Shown here piece after piece: positions 7,716-14,537 of a stretch of DNA of 19,008 nucleotides. Under the pieces are notes generated by a model, which saw only the letters and a program-made list of their open reading frames with translations, did no database searches and was not told the DNA's origin. This stretch comes from Candidatus Woesearchaeota archaeon (GTDB lineage Archaea; Nanobdellota; Nanobdellia; SCGC-AAA011-G17; JACPNG01): contig JAFCDD010000001.1 in NCBI GenBank assembly GCA_017609845.1, forward strand, positions 1-19,008. Reading direction: 5' to 3'. Position 1 is the stretch's first letter; every line of letters begins with the position of its first letter. Both the position numbers and the translations under genes were made by a program.

Positions 7716-8069
7716 ATGGATGTTGATGATTATGTGGACAAAATTAATGATAAGAATTTGTTAGTAATTGTTGAAGGTAAGAAAGATAGAATAGCATTAG
7801 AAGGGTTAGGAATTAAAAGAATTTTGGAAATAAATCCTAGTGCGTGGTATAAAGTCATAGATCTTATTGATGAAAAAGAAGTTGTGATTTTAACTGATTT
7901 AGATAAAGAAGGAAAAAGACTTTATAGTGTATTAAAAGATAGATTACAGAGAAAGGGAGTAAAGGTGAATGATAAATTTAGGAATTTTTTATTTAAAACT
8001 AGGTTGAGACAGATAGAAGGCATTAATAGTTATATTAAAAATGAAAATAGAAAAAGGAATAGATATTAG
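7716..8069 (+). CDS. small stand-alone TOPRIM-domain protein
   Basis: This 117-residue protein is essentially one TOPRIM fold. The metal-binding glutamate is Glu20 (VIVEGKKD) and the D-x-D pair is Asp61 and Asp63 (ILTDLDKEGKRL). TOPRIM domains catalyse phosphoryl transfer in primases, topoisomerases, RNase M5 and OLD-type nucleases. Short archaeal versions like this are annotated only as TOPRIM proteins, and their substrate is unknown to me. The C-terminal tail is very basic (RKRNR), which could help nucleic-acid binding. Its last 29 bases overlap the start of the PdeM-like phosphoesterase gene, so the two are probably made together; a joint role in nucleic-acid processing is inferred. Confidence 0.8.
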   Translation: MDVDDYVDKINDKNLLVIVEGKKDRIALEGLGIKRILEINPSAWYKVIDLIDEKEVVILTDLDKEGKRLYSVLKDRLQRKGVKVNDKFRNFLFKTRLRQIEGINSYIKNENRKRNRY

Positions 8070-8751
8070 AGATTTAAGTTTATATTTAACTAGTTCTAAA
8101 ACGTTAATCATTTCTGATGTACATTTGGGTTATGAGCAAAGTTTAAGTGACTCCGGTGTTTTTTTACCTAGATTTCAGTATAAGGAAACTATTGAAAGAT
8201 TGGATAAAATTTTTGAGAATTTGAAAGTAAACAAAATAATTATTAATGGAGATTTAAAACATGAATTTGGCAGAATTTCTAATACAGAATGGAAGACTAT
8301 TTTGAATTTAGTAGATTATTTTTTAGATAAATGCAAAGATGTTGTTTTTATTCGTGGTAATCATGATAAAATTTTAGAACCTGTTTTAAGAAAGAAAAAC
8401 TTTGAGATTAGGGATTATTTTCTAATAGATAATTTGTTTATTTGTCATGGAGATAAAGTTTTTGATAATGAAGAATTTAAGAAATCTAAAATTTTAGTTA
8501 TTGGACATGAACATTCTGCTGTTTCTTTGGAAAAAGATGGCAGGAAGGAAAAATATAAATGTTTTTTAATTGGCAAATGGAAAAATAAAAAATTAATTGT
8601 AATGCCTTCTTTTAATTTAGTTATAGAGGGAACAGATATTTTAAATGAAAAATTGTTAAGTCCGTTTTTGCATCAAAACTTAGATGACTTTGAAGTTTAT
8701 GTCGTTGGAGATAAAGTTTATCATTTTGGAAAAATAGTTAATTTTAAATAA
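8041..8751 (+). CDS. COG1407/PdeM-like metallophosphoesterase
   Basis: This 236-residue calcineurin-type phosphoesterase carries the full metal site: ISDVHLGYE (Asp26, His28), NGDLKHEFG (Asp71, His74), RGNHDK (Asn107, His108), CHGD (His136) and GHEHSA (His156, His158). The DVHLGYE and GDLKHEFG forms are characteristic of the COG1407 group. This group includes bacterial PdeM, encoded with DNA ligase and Lhr-like helicase in DNA-damage clusters, and it is often near Lhr in archaea. Here Lhr is 2.3 kb upstream on the same strand. The gene begins inside the TOPRIM reading frame (29-base overlap). A DNA-end or 2',3'-cyclic phosphate processing role is inferred from the family. Confidence 0.88.
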   Translation: MKIEKGIDIRDLSLYLTSSKTLIISDVHLGYEQSLSDSGVFLPRFQYKETIERLDKIFENLKVNKIIINGDLKHEFGRISNTEWKTILNLVDYFLDKCKDVVFIRGNHDKILEPVLRKKNFEIRDYFLIDNLFICHGDKVFDNEEFKKSKILVIGHEHSAVSLEKDGRKEKYKCFLIGKWKNKKLIVMPSFNLVIEGTDILNEKLLSPFLHQNLDDFEVYVVGDKVYHFGKIVNFK

Positions 8752-8786
8752 ATCAGAATTTTAGTAAGATATATTAAAAGGAGGTG
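8742..8786 (+). promoter_or_regulatory. promoter and strong Shine-Dalgarno site of the 58-residue membrane protein
   Basis: TTTTAAATAA at 8742-8751 fits a TATA box, with transcription starting near 8770. The leader of about 20 bases then carries AGGAGGTG (8779-8786), a near-perfect match to the 16S rRNA 3' end, six bases before the ATG at 8793. The site decides that ATG over a GTG at 8784, which would overlap the SD itself. Confidence 0.65.
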
Positions 8787-8792
8787 TTTTTA

Positions 8793-8969
8793 ATGGAGAA
8801 TCTTAATATGTGGGGAGGAATTTTTTTGTTGGTTGGTGGTTTAATCCTCTTAATACCCCAATTATCCAGTTGGTTATCTGGCCTAACTGGAGGAACTACT
8901 TGGATACAGATGATCGTAGGTTTGGTTTCTGTAATTTTAGCTTTGATGTTTTTGTTTAAGAAGAAATAA
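8793..8969 (+). CDS. 58-residue two-helix membrane protein, unknown function
   Basis: I do not recognise a function. The predicted 58-residue protein has two hydrophobic helices (about 7-27 and 36-54), joined by a Gly/Ser/Thr-rich loop (SWLSGLTGGTTW) and ending in three lysines, so the C-terminus is probably cytoplasmic. The start is fixed by the SD site AGGAGGTG six bases upstream, one of only three clear SD sites in the window. The gene has its own TATA box and is followed by a long T-tract (8976-8988), so it is probably an independent, strongly translated transcript. Abundant small membrane proteins of this kind occur in reduced archaea, but a structural role here is only a guess. Confidence 0.7.
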   Translation: MENLNMWGGIFLLVGGLILLIPQLSSWLSGLTGGTTWIQMIVGLVSVILALMFLFKKK

Positions 8970-8975
8970 TTCTTC

Positions 8976-8988
8976 TTTTATTTTTTTT
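8976..8988 (+). terminator. T-tract terminator after the small membrane protein gene
   Basis: A run of T broken by a single A starts seven bases after the stop codon, with no hairpin. Archaeal RNA polymerase terminates at such T-tracts. The next gene (PHP) has its own TATA box at 9000-9010. Confidence 0.45.
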
Positions 8989-8999
8989 AAAAAGATAGG

Positions 9000-9010
9000 T
9001 TTTTATAGTT
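9000..9010 (+). promoter_or_regulatory. TATA box of the PHP phosphoesterase gene
   Basis: TTTTTATAGTT is centred 25 bases before the ATG at 9030, consistent with a leaderless transcript. Confidence 0.45.
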
Positions 9011-9029
9011 ATTATTTTTTGCTTTCTGA

Positions 9030-9737
9030 ATGTTAAAGTCTGATTTGCATATACACACTAAAAGTTTGGTTAGTTGGGAAGGAAGCATAACTCCTAGAGA
9101 ACTAATAGATAAGGCCGCTAAGTTAAAATTTGATGTCTTGTGCATAAGTGAGCATGCTACCTTGGACAGATTTTTTAGAAAAACTAAATTTTTTGATGCT
9201 TTAAGAACTTATAGAAGGTATAAAGATTATGCTAAGAAGAAAGGGATTTTATTATTACCTGGATTTGAGGCACATATTGAAGGCAAGGAAGTTTTATTTG
9301 TTGATTGTTTGGAAGATATTAAAAAATATATGACATTTGAAAGTTTATATGATTTAAAAGATAACTGTTTTATTATTGCCCCACATCCTTTTTTGTCTAA
9401 GGATTGTTGTTTAAGGGATAAGTTAGTTGAGCACATTAAGTTATTTGATGCTGTTGAGCATACTTCTAGTTATTTAAGATGGTTTAATAGTAATCTGAAA
9501 ACTGAAGAAGTAGTTAAAAAATATAATAAACCATTTATTGCTAATTCTGATTCTCATTGGTGGTTTCAATTTGGGAGGAATTATAGTTTAATTGATGCTG
9601 ATAAGAATAAAGATGATTTTTTAGAGGCTATAAGAAAGAATAAGATAAAAAGAGTGGTTGATCCTTTGAAGTTTCGTGAAGCTTTATTTTTTGCAGCCAG
9701 GTTTCCATATACCCATTTGAGGAAGGAGTTTGAGTGA
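9030..9737 (+). CDS. PHP-domain metal-dependent phosphoesterase
   Basis: This 235-residue protein is a single PHP domain, a trinuclear-metal fold that hydrolyses phosphoesters. Metal ligands are visible in order: DLHIHT (Asp5, His7, His9), SEHA (Glu41, His42), GFEAHIE (Glu80, His82), APHPF (His119), EHT (His144) and NSDSHW (Asp174, His176). Relatives include histidinol phosphatase, polymerase-associated PHP domains and TrpH-type nucleotide phosphoesterases acting on short RNAs or 3',5'-bisphosphates. The latter group is the closest in length and layout, but the substrate cannot be fixed from sequence alone. Its TGA stop directly abuts the stop of the convergent gatE gene with no gap. Confidence 0.85.
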   Translation: MLKSDLHIHTKSLVSWEGSITPRELIDKAAKLKFDVLCISEHATLDRFFRKTKFFDALRTYRRYKDYAKKKGILLLPGFEAHIEGKEVLFVDCLEDIKKYMTFESLYDLKDNCFIIAPHPFLSKDCCLRDKLVEHIKLFDAVEHTSSYLRWFNSNLKTEEVVKKYNKPFIANSDSHWWFQFGRNYSLIDADKNKDDFLEAIRKNKIKRVVDPLKFREALFFAARFPYTHLRKEFE

Positions 9738-11144
9738 TTATTTATGTTTTCTAATTATTGATGCGACTTCTCTGCCATCAATCTTTCCCCTGAATTCTTT
9801 CATTACTTCCCCCATAATCGCATTAAAGCTTAAGTGTTTGTATTTTTTTACTATTGCTATTATTTCTTTTTCTAGTTTTTCTTTAGGAAGGATTTCATAT
9901 TTTTTTAAGTCAATCTTTTTATTTTGGGCTAATTCTAATAAGATTTCAAATACTGCCTCTTTTGTAATTTTTTTAGAATTAAAATAAGATAAAACCTCCT
10001 CTACATATTTATCTAATACTTTTACCCTGTATCTTGATTTTATTTCTTTTGGATGCTCTATTAGAACCTGAGCAATGAATCTTGGATCTATTTTTGGGTA
10101 TTTTTTTACTAGGAATTTGAAGAATTTTTGTTTTGGAATTAATCCATGGGCTGTTTGAGCATTTAATTTAAATCCTTTTTCTAATTTTAATGCCCTTTCT
10201 GATAATAATTCAGGGATCTTTATTTTTTTTAGTAATTTAGAAGTAATTTCGATTGGTCTTATGTCTGTTTCTGGATACAAGCGAGCAGAACCTGGCATCG
10301 GTCTTAAAAAAGTAGTGGTAAAACCAGGATTTACTTTTCTTACATGCGGTTTTTGTTTGGTTTTTTTTGCAAGTTGCCTTTTAATTTCAATTTCTATTAC
10401 TTTTGGGATTGATCTTAGGTCTTGGAACCCCTTTATTTCAATTCTTGGATGTTTTTTCGTGCTTATGTTTACATCTTGTCTTATTGACCCTATTCCCCTT
10501 TTCACTTTTTCTGTTGACCTTAGAATCATTCCAATTATTGATGCTGCTTCTTTTACATGTTCTGGGTCCTTTAGAGTTGCATTAGTAGTTACTTCTATTA
10601 AAGGAACTCCTAATCTGTCTAGGCTGTACACTACTTCTGTTGGTGTTTCTTTTATTTTTTTGGCTGCTTCTTCTTCTAGCATTATTGTTGGGATTTTTAC
10701 TTTTCCTTTAGATGTTTTTATTTCTCCGTCTGTTGCTATTAATGCTGTTCTTTGAAAGCCAGAAGTCATTGAGCCGTCTATTATTGTTTTTCTCATGAAT
10801 TGTATTTTGTCTACAATCTTAGCATTTAATAATAAAGATATTTGTAATGCTATTTCTAGTGCTTCTTCGTTAATATTATGAGGAGGATCTTCATCTAGTT
10901 CGACTAAACAAGAAGATGTTTGTTTTGTTTCATAAATTACCCACTTATCTTTAGATTTTTCGTATTCTGCTGCAATGTCTACTTTCTCTGTTTCTCCTGC
11001 TACTGCCCTTAATTTTCTTTTTACTATTGTTGTTGTTGGATTTGGATCATTTACTAGAGATGGACAAGAACAAAACAATTTATTTGATTCTAGTTGTTGG
11101 TGAATTTCTAAGCCAGCCTTAAAACCAAGTTTTTTATAATCCAT
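9738..11144 (-). CDS. gatE: Glu-tRNA(Gln) amidotransferase subunit E, lacking the AspRS-like insertion
   Basis: GatE is the kinase/transamidase subunit of archaeal GatDE, which converts Glu-tRNA(Gln) to Gln-tRNA(Gln). The N-terminus GFKAGLEIHQQL (7-18) and LFCSCP (23-28) are GatE hallmarks. The cradle domain continues with MTSGFQRT (126-133), the helical YqeY-like tail occupies about 400-468, and RPMPGSARLYPETDI (281-295) is clear. Usual archaeal GatE proteins have about 620 residues, because an AspRS-like (GAD) domain sits just before that last motif. Here only about 20 residues separate QLAKKTKQ from RPMPG, so the domain is absent and the protein is 468 residues long. It lies 17 bases downstream of gatD, with which it should be co-transcribed. 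No SD site is seen. Confidence 0.93.
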   Translation of the reverse strand: MDYKKLGFKAGLEIHQQLESNKLFCSCPSLVNDPNPTTTIVKRKLRAVAGETEKVDIAAEYEKSKDKWVIYETKQTSSCLVELDEDPPHNINEEALEIALQISLLLNAKIVDKIQFMRKTIIDGSMTSGFQRTALIATDGEIKTSKGKVKIPTIMLEEEAAKKIKETPTEVVYSLDRLGVPLIEVTTNATLKDPEHVKEAASIIGMILRSTEKVKRGIGSIRQDVNISTKKHPRIEIKGFQDLRSIPKVIEIEIKRQLAKKTKQKPHVRKVNPGFTTTFLRPMPGSARLYPETDIRPIEITSKLLKKIKIPELLSERALKLEKGFKLNAQTAHGLIPKQKFFKFLVKKYPKIDPRFIAQVLIEHPKEIKSRYRVKVLDKYVEEVLSYFNSKKITKEAVFEILLELAQNKKIDLKKYEILPKEKLEKEIIAIVKKYKHLSFNAIMGEVMKEFRGKIDGREVASIIRKHK

Positions 11145-11161
11145 TTGATAGTAATATTTTT

Positions 11162-12430
11162 TTATATAAATTCTGTTTGTAATCTTTCGTTTATTTCTCC
11201 TTTTAAGTTTGTTGTCATTAACTCTTTTATTTTATCTTTTTTATAATTAGCTAATAGCCAGGATAATTTAATAAATGCTGTTTCCGTTGTCATATCTTCG
11301 CAGGGGATTACTCCTGCTTTTAATAATTTAATTCCATTAGAATAAACATTCATATTAACTTTCCCAAAAATAGTTTGGGATGACATTGCTACTATACACC
11401 CAGATTTAATTATCTTCTTGATTGCCGTTAAAATTTTAGCGTGTTCTTTTGTTCCTACAGGTGCGTGTCCTAAACCTGTCCCCTCCATTATTAATCCTTT
11501 ATAGTTTTTATAAAATAAAAATTGCTTTTCTGACATATTTGGGTGTATTTTTAATATTGCAACTTTTTCTTCCATATTTGGTTTTATGATCAATTCTTTG
11601 TTTGGATTAATGTAAGGTTTTAAAATAGTAATCTTTTTTGTTTTATAGTTTATTTTTGCTATTGGTACATCATTTATTGTTTTGAACGCGTCTCTTCTTG
11701 AACTATGTAGTTTTCTAGCTTTGGTCCCTGGAATAATAATAGAAGTATTGTCATTAATTGTTTCATGCATGCAAATTGCTACCCCAGTAAAATCTGTTTT
11801 AGTTATGAATAAGGCAGCAGATATTAAATTCATTGCTGCATCTGAACTTGCCCTATCGGAAGATCTTTGTGCACCCACGAAGATTACTGGAATAGGACAT
11901 TTTTTTAATATAAAGGATAATGCCGCAGCAGAATAGTGTAGAGTGTCTGTTCCGTGTCCGATAATTATTCCTTTTACTCTTTTTTTGTATTGTTTTTCTA
12001 TTTCTCTTGCCATTATTTTGTAATGTTTGAATCTTATGTCGTCTGAGAAAATATTACTTATGAAGTGAGATTCTATGTTTGCTATGTTTTTTAGTTCAGG
12101 AAACATAGAAATTATGTCTTCTGGGGTAAATCTTGCGATTACTCCTCCAGTTTTATAATCTACTTTGGAGGCTATTGTGCCTCCGGTGTGAAGGATAGTT
12201 ATTGTTGGTAGTTTTTTGTTTTGTTTTACTTTTTTTGTTTTACTTTTAGGTTTTGTTGCTTTTTTTAAGAACTTCATTTTCTTTATTTTTGTTTTTCTTA
12301 TTCCGATATTGTAACCAGATTTTAGTTTTATGAAAATAAACTTTTTACTTGAAGATGGCATAATAATTCCGGAAAATTTTTCAGAAGAGGTTGTTATTTC
12401 TACACTATTACCTGGCTTGTATGAAGGCAT
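11162..12430 (-). CDS. gatD: Glu-tRNA(Gln) amidotransferase subunit D (L-asparaginase-like)
   Basis: GatD supplies ammonia from glutamine or asparagine to GatE. The 422-residue protein has a small N-terminal beta domain (about 1-52, typical of GatD and absent from plain asparaginases), a Lys-rich linker (53-73) and an asparaginase fold from residue 75 on. Catalytic threonines lie in LHTGGTIAS (Thr82 and Thr85) and in GHGTDTL (Thr161 with Asp162). SSRRDAFK around residue 235 is also characteristic of the family. On the minus strand, a TATA-like ATTATTTAAC (12451-12460) is about 25 bases before the ATG, so the gatDE mRNA is probably leaderless. The N-terminal domain plus the adjacent gatE distinguish it from a free asparaginase. 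Confidence 0.95.
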   Translation of the reverse strand: MPSYKPGNSVEITTSSEKFSGIIMPSSSKKFIFIKLKSGYNIGIRKTKIKKMKFLKKATKPKSKTKKVKQNKKLPTITILHTGGTIASKVDYKTGGVIARFTPEDIISMFPELKNIANIESHFISNIFSDDIRFKHYKIMAREIEKQYKKRVKGIIIGHGTDTLHYSAAALSFILKKCPIPVIFVGAQRSSDRASSDAAMNLISAALFITKTDFTGVAICMHETINDNTSIIIPGTKARKLHSSRRDAFKTINDVPIAKINYKTKKITILKPYINPNKELIIKPNMEEKVAILKIHPNMSEKQFLFYKNYKGLIMEGTGLGHAPVGTKEHAKILTAIKKIIKSGCIVAMSSQTIFGKVNMNVYSNGIKLLKAGVIPCEDMTTETAFIKLSWLLANYKKDKIKELMTTNLKGEINERLQTEFI

Positions 12431-12567
12431 TTTTTTATTTTAATGAACACGTTAAATAATCATTTATATTCTCTAATATATATCTTACTTACTAGCAATA
12501 TTTAAATAGTTATTTTTTCATTTAAATTTTTAATAAAAATAAAGAATTAAAGATACCAATCATCTTT

Positions 12568-12591
12568 GGTTTTAATTTGGCGGTTAAAACC
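12568..12591 (+). promoter_or_regulatory. hairpin 1 upstream of ftsZ
   Basis: GGTTTTAA (12568-12575) and TTAAAACC (12584-12591) form a perfect eight-base-pair stem around the eight-base loop TTTGGCGG. The 3' arm can instead pair with the following GTTTT (12594-12598) to make a competing five-pair hairpin with loop CGG, so the element could switch between two folds. Confidence 0.5.
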
Positions 12592-12651
12592 GGGTTTTGC
12601 GATAATGATTTGGTTTCGGACTCTTCTTACCTATTTGGATTTATAAACTTA

Positions 12652-12685
12652 AACAAGCATTAATATGGCGGCATTAAAACTTGTT
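12652..12685 (+). promoter_or_regulatory. hairpin 2 upstream of ftsZ
   Basis: AACAAG (12652-12657) pairs with CTTGTT (12680-12685). After a two-by-two internal loop, TTAAT (12660-12664) pairs with ATTAA (12673-12677), leaving the loop ATGGCGGC. The loop shares TGGCGG with hairpin 1, and the flanks share TTAAT before and TTAAAAC after the loop. Confidence 0.5.
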
Positions 12686-12778
12686 CTATGGAATGTTAGG
12701 TGGTACCCAAATATAAAGATTATTGTTTTGGAGTATATACCTTCATAATAAAAAAATAAAAAAGGGGGAATCCAGAAA

Positions 12779-13846
12779 ATGGAATTCATTGTGCAAAACG
12801 CTATAGAAACACAAAAACAAGAACAAACAAATGTTGAGGTGGGGCAGGCAAATATAAAAGTTTTCGGTGCAGGCGGAGGAGGAGGTAATGCTGTTAGTTG
12901 GTTATACAAAAAAGGCATACAAGGTGCTGAGATAATTGCAGCAAATACAGATCAACAGCATCTTAATATTATTAATGCTGATCGTAAAATTCTGATTGGT
13001 AGAGAATTAACTAGAGGATTAGGAGCTGGAGGTTACCCTAATGTTGGGAGAGAAGCTGCTAAAGAATCTATTCATGAAATTAAGGACGCATTAAAAGATT
13101 CTGATATGGTATTTATTTGTGCTGGAATGGGTGGAGGTACTGGAACAGGAGCTGCCCCCGTTATTGCACAAATGGCCAAGGAAGCGGGTTCCATAGTTAT
13201 TGGAACTGTTACTATGCCTTTTGATATTGAAAGGGCAAGAGTAGATAAGGCAGAGTTTGGATTACAACAGTTAAGAGAAGTAAGTGATACTGTTATTGTT
13301 ATTGATAATAACAGATTGGTAAATATTGCAGGTAACTTACCAATAGAACAGGCTTTTGCTGTTGCTAATGAATTAATAAGTACAATGATTAAAGGTATTG
13401 TTGAAACAATTGCTGTACCTAGTTTGGTTAACTTAGATTATGCAGATGTTAAAGCAATTATGTCTGAAGGAGGAGTTTCAGTTATTGGAATTGGAGAATC
13501 TGATTCAGAACACAGAGTTGAAGAAGCTGTTAGGAGAGCTTTAACTAATCCTTTGTTGGATGTAAGTTACCAAGGAGCTACAGGAGCATTAATCCACATA
13601 AGTGGAGGACCTGATCTTACCCTTGATGAAGTAAGTAAGGTTGGAGATATGGTTACTGAAGCATTAGATATTGATGCAAATGTAATCTGGGGAGCTAGAA
13701 TCCAGGAAGATATGCAAAGTAAGCTTAGGGTTATGACAATTGTAACTGGAGTAAATTCACCCTATGTATTGGGCAAAGTAGATAAAACCCAGCCTAGCGT
13801 ACAAGCTCAACAGGTAACAAATGAATTAGGAATAGATTTGATTTAG
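12779..13846 (+). CDS. ftsZ: cell-division GTPase FtsZ
   Basis: FtsZ polymerises with GTP into the division ring. This 355-residue protein carries the nucleotide-binding GAGGGGGNAV (30-39), the tubulin/FtsZ signature GGGTGTG (118-124), ATP/GTP-site residues around ERARVDKAEF (151-160) and the T7 synergy loop with Asn218, Asp220 and Asp223 (NLDYAD). It ends in LGIDLI, a short hydrophobic tail of the type that binds partner proteins. The start is supported by an SD-like GGGGG ten bases upstream and by a variable 20-residue extension before the core fold. Unlike most genes here, it has a long, structured upstream region and a strong terminator, so it is probably monocistronic and separately regulated. 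Confidence 0.97.
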   Translation: MEFIVQNAIETQKQEQTNVEVGQANIKVFGAGGGGGNAVSWLYKKGIQGAEIIAANTDQQHLNIINADRKILIGRELTRGLGAGGYPNVGREAAKESIHEIKDALKDSDMVFICAGMGGGTGTGAAPVIAQMAKEAGSIVIGTVTMPFDIERARVDKAEFGLQQLREVSDTVIVIDNNRLVNIAGNLPIEQAFAVANELISTMIKGIVETIAVPSLVNLDYADVKAIMSEGGVSVIGIGESDSEHRVEEAVRRALTNPLLDVSYQGATGALIHISGGPDLTLDEVSKVGDMVTEALDIDANVIWGARIQEDMQSKLRVMTIVTGVNSPYVLGKVDKTQPSVQAQQVTNELGIDLI

Positions 13847-13868
13847 GCTCAAGGGCAGACCCCCCTAG

Positions 13869-13926
13869 AAAGAAGAAGCCCTTCTTTTGTCTTGCTGATG
13901 CCTTTTGGCATCGGCTTTATTTTTTT
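13869..13926 (+). terminator. double-hairpin terminator after ftsZ
   Basis: A first stem pairs AAAGAAG (13869-13875) with CTTCTTT (13881-13887). A second, stronger stem of nine pairs (13894-13902 with 13907-13915, one T-G pair) closes on a TTTT loop and runs straight into a T-tract (13916-13926). The hairpin-plus-T layout looks like a bacterial intrinsic terminator and is the clearest one in the window. It also separates ftsZ from the convergent nitroreductase, whose last codons lie within the T-tract. Confidence 0.75.
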
Positions 13927-14498
13927 TTGAAGAAATTTAGAATGGATTTTCTTGGTTTTTGTGCAGATTCTCTGTTTCCCCATTTATCATGGAATGTTAT
14001 GTCTTGACAATTAAATCTTATTGGGGCTTCTGGTTCTTCGTTTGGGTATCCAAGAGTTATTATTGCTTCAGGCCTTGCATTAGAAGGAATTCTTAATATC
14101 CTTGATACCATGTTTTCTTCGAAAGCGCTTACCCAGCATGTTGCTAAACCTTTTTCTGTTGCCAATAAAAGAATGTTTTGTATTAATGCAGAACAGTTTT
14201 GTATACTATATAGATCTTTTCCACGTTCTCCGTACATGTGTTCTATTTTGTCTAATATGTTACAAATAACCAGATGTACTGGAGCTTGTTCCATCCATGT
14301 TTGTTTTAATGATGCTATTGAAAGTTCTTTTCTTGTTTTTTCTTCCCTTACAACAATTATCTGCCAGTTTTGTATGTTTCCAGAAGAAGGAGTGTATCTT
14401 GCTGAGTTTATTATTTCATTAATTAATTCTTGAGAGACAGATTTGTCTGTATAATTCCTAATAGACCGTCTTTTTATTATTGCGTCCCTTACATCCAT
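13917..14498 (-). CDS. nitroreductase-family FMN oxidoreductase
   Basis: This 193-residue protein has the nitroreductase layout: RRSIRNYTDKSV (10-21) for FMN phosphate binding, YTPSSGNIQNWQIIVV (35-50), a central NCSALIQNILLLATEKGLATCWV helix region and a late ITLGYPNEEP segment with the loop that closes over FMN. Family members use NAD(P)H to reduce quinones, nitro compounds or flavins. Short forms like this can also act as flavin reductases, so the physiological substrate is open. No membrane segment or signal peptide is present. The gene is divergent from DNA ligase and their promoters overlap; a minus-strand TATA-like ATATAAAT (14523-14530) is about 29 bases before its ATG. Confidence 0.88.
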   Translation of the reverse strand: MDVRDAIIKRRSIRNYTDKSVSQELINEIINSARYTPSSGNIQNWQIIVVREEKTRKELSIASLKQTWMEQAPVHLVICNILDKIEHMYGERGKDLYSIQNCSALIQNILLLATEKGLATCWVSAFEENMVSRILRIPSNARPEAIITLGYPNEEPEAPIRFNCQDITFHDKWGNRESAQKPRKSILNFFKKK

Positions 14499-14504
14499 AA
14501 CAAA

Positions 14505-14531
14505 ATATTTAAATTCTATGAATATTTATAT
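14505..14531. promoter_or_regulatory. overlapping divergent promoters, nitroreductase and DNA ligase
   Basis: On the plus strand, TTTAAAT (14508-14514) is centred 27 bases before the ligase ATG at 14538. On the minus strand, ATATAAAT (14523-14530) is about 29 bases before the nitroreductase ATG. Each TATA box lies in the other gene's promoter footprint, so the two genes may compete for initiation. Confidence 0.55.
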
Positions 14532-14537
14532 CTTTCT

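Larger units (their letters stand above)
12431..12778. promoter_or_regulatory. 348-base intergenic region between gatD and ftsZ
   Basis: This is the longest non-coding stretch in the window. It holds the gatD promoter (minus strand, 12451-12460), several TATA-like sequences facing ftsZ (TATTTAAATAG at 12499-12509, TTTATAAA at 12640-12647, ATATAAAG near 12712, TATATA at 12734-12739), two hairpins with similar loops (12568-12591 and 12652-12685) and a G-rich SD-like GGGGG (12764-12768) ten bases before the ftsZ ATG. If transcription starts from the first TATA box, near 12530, the ftsZ mRNA would carry a leader of about 250 bases containing both hairpins. The true start site cannot be chosen from sequence alone. 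Confidence 0.6.

Noticed and set aside
10261..10755. 164-codon plus-strand frame inside gatE
   Set aside because: It is antisense to an unmistakable gatE, has no promoter or SD site, and its translation resembles no protein family. Long antisense frames are common opposite Lys/Ile-rich genes.
12597..12640. Possible tRNA or box C/D RNA upstream of ftsZ, suggested by GGTTTCGGACTC and AATGATT
   Set aside because: No acceptor stem, anticodon arm or proper T-loop could be assembled, and matching C and D boxes are not present.
12665..12748. 27-codon open frame in the ftsZ leader, starting with the ATG in the loop of hairpin 2
   Set aside because: It has no SD site, its distance to the nearest TATA box (about 21 bases) is shorter than at other leaderless genes here, and the encoded peptide shows no recognisable feature. 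It remains possible as a leader peptide.
14430..14537. Upstream extension of the DNA ligase frame by 36 codons
   Set aside because: It would run through the ligase promoter and the 5' end of the divergent nitroreductase, and the added residues do not look like ligase.
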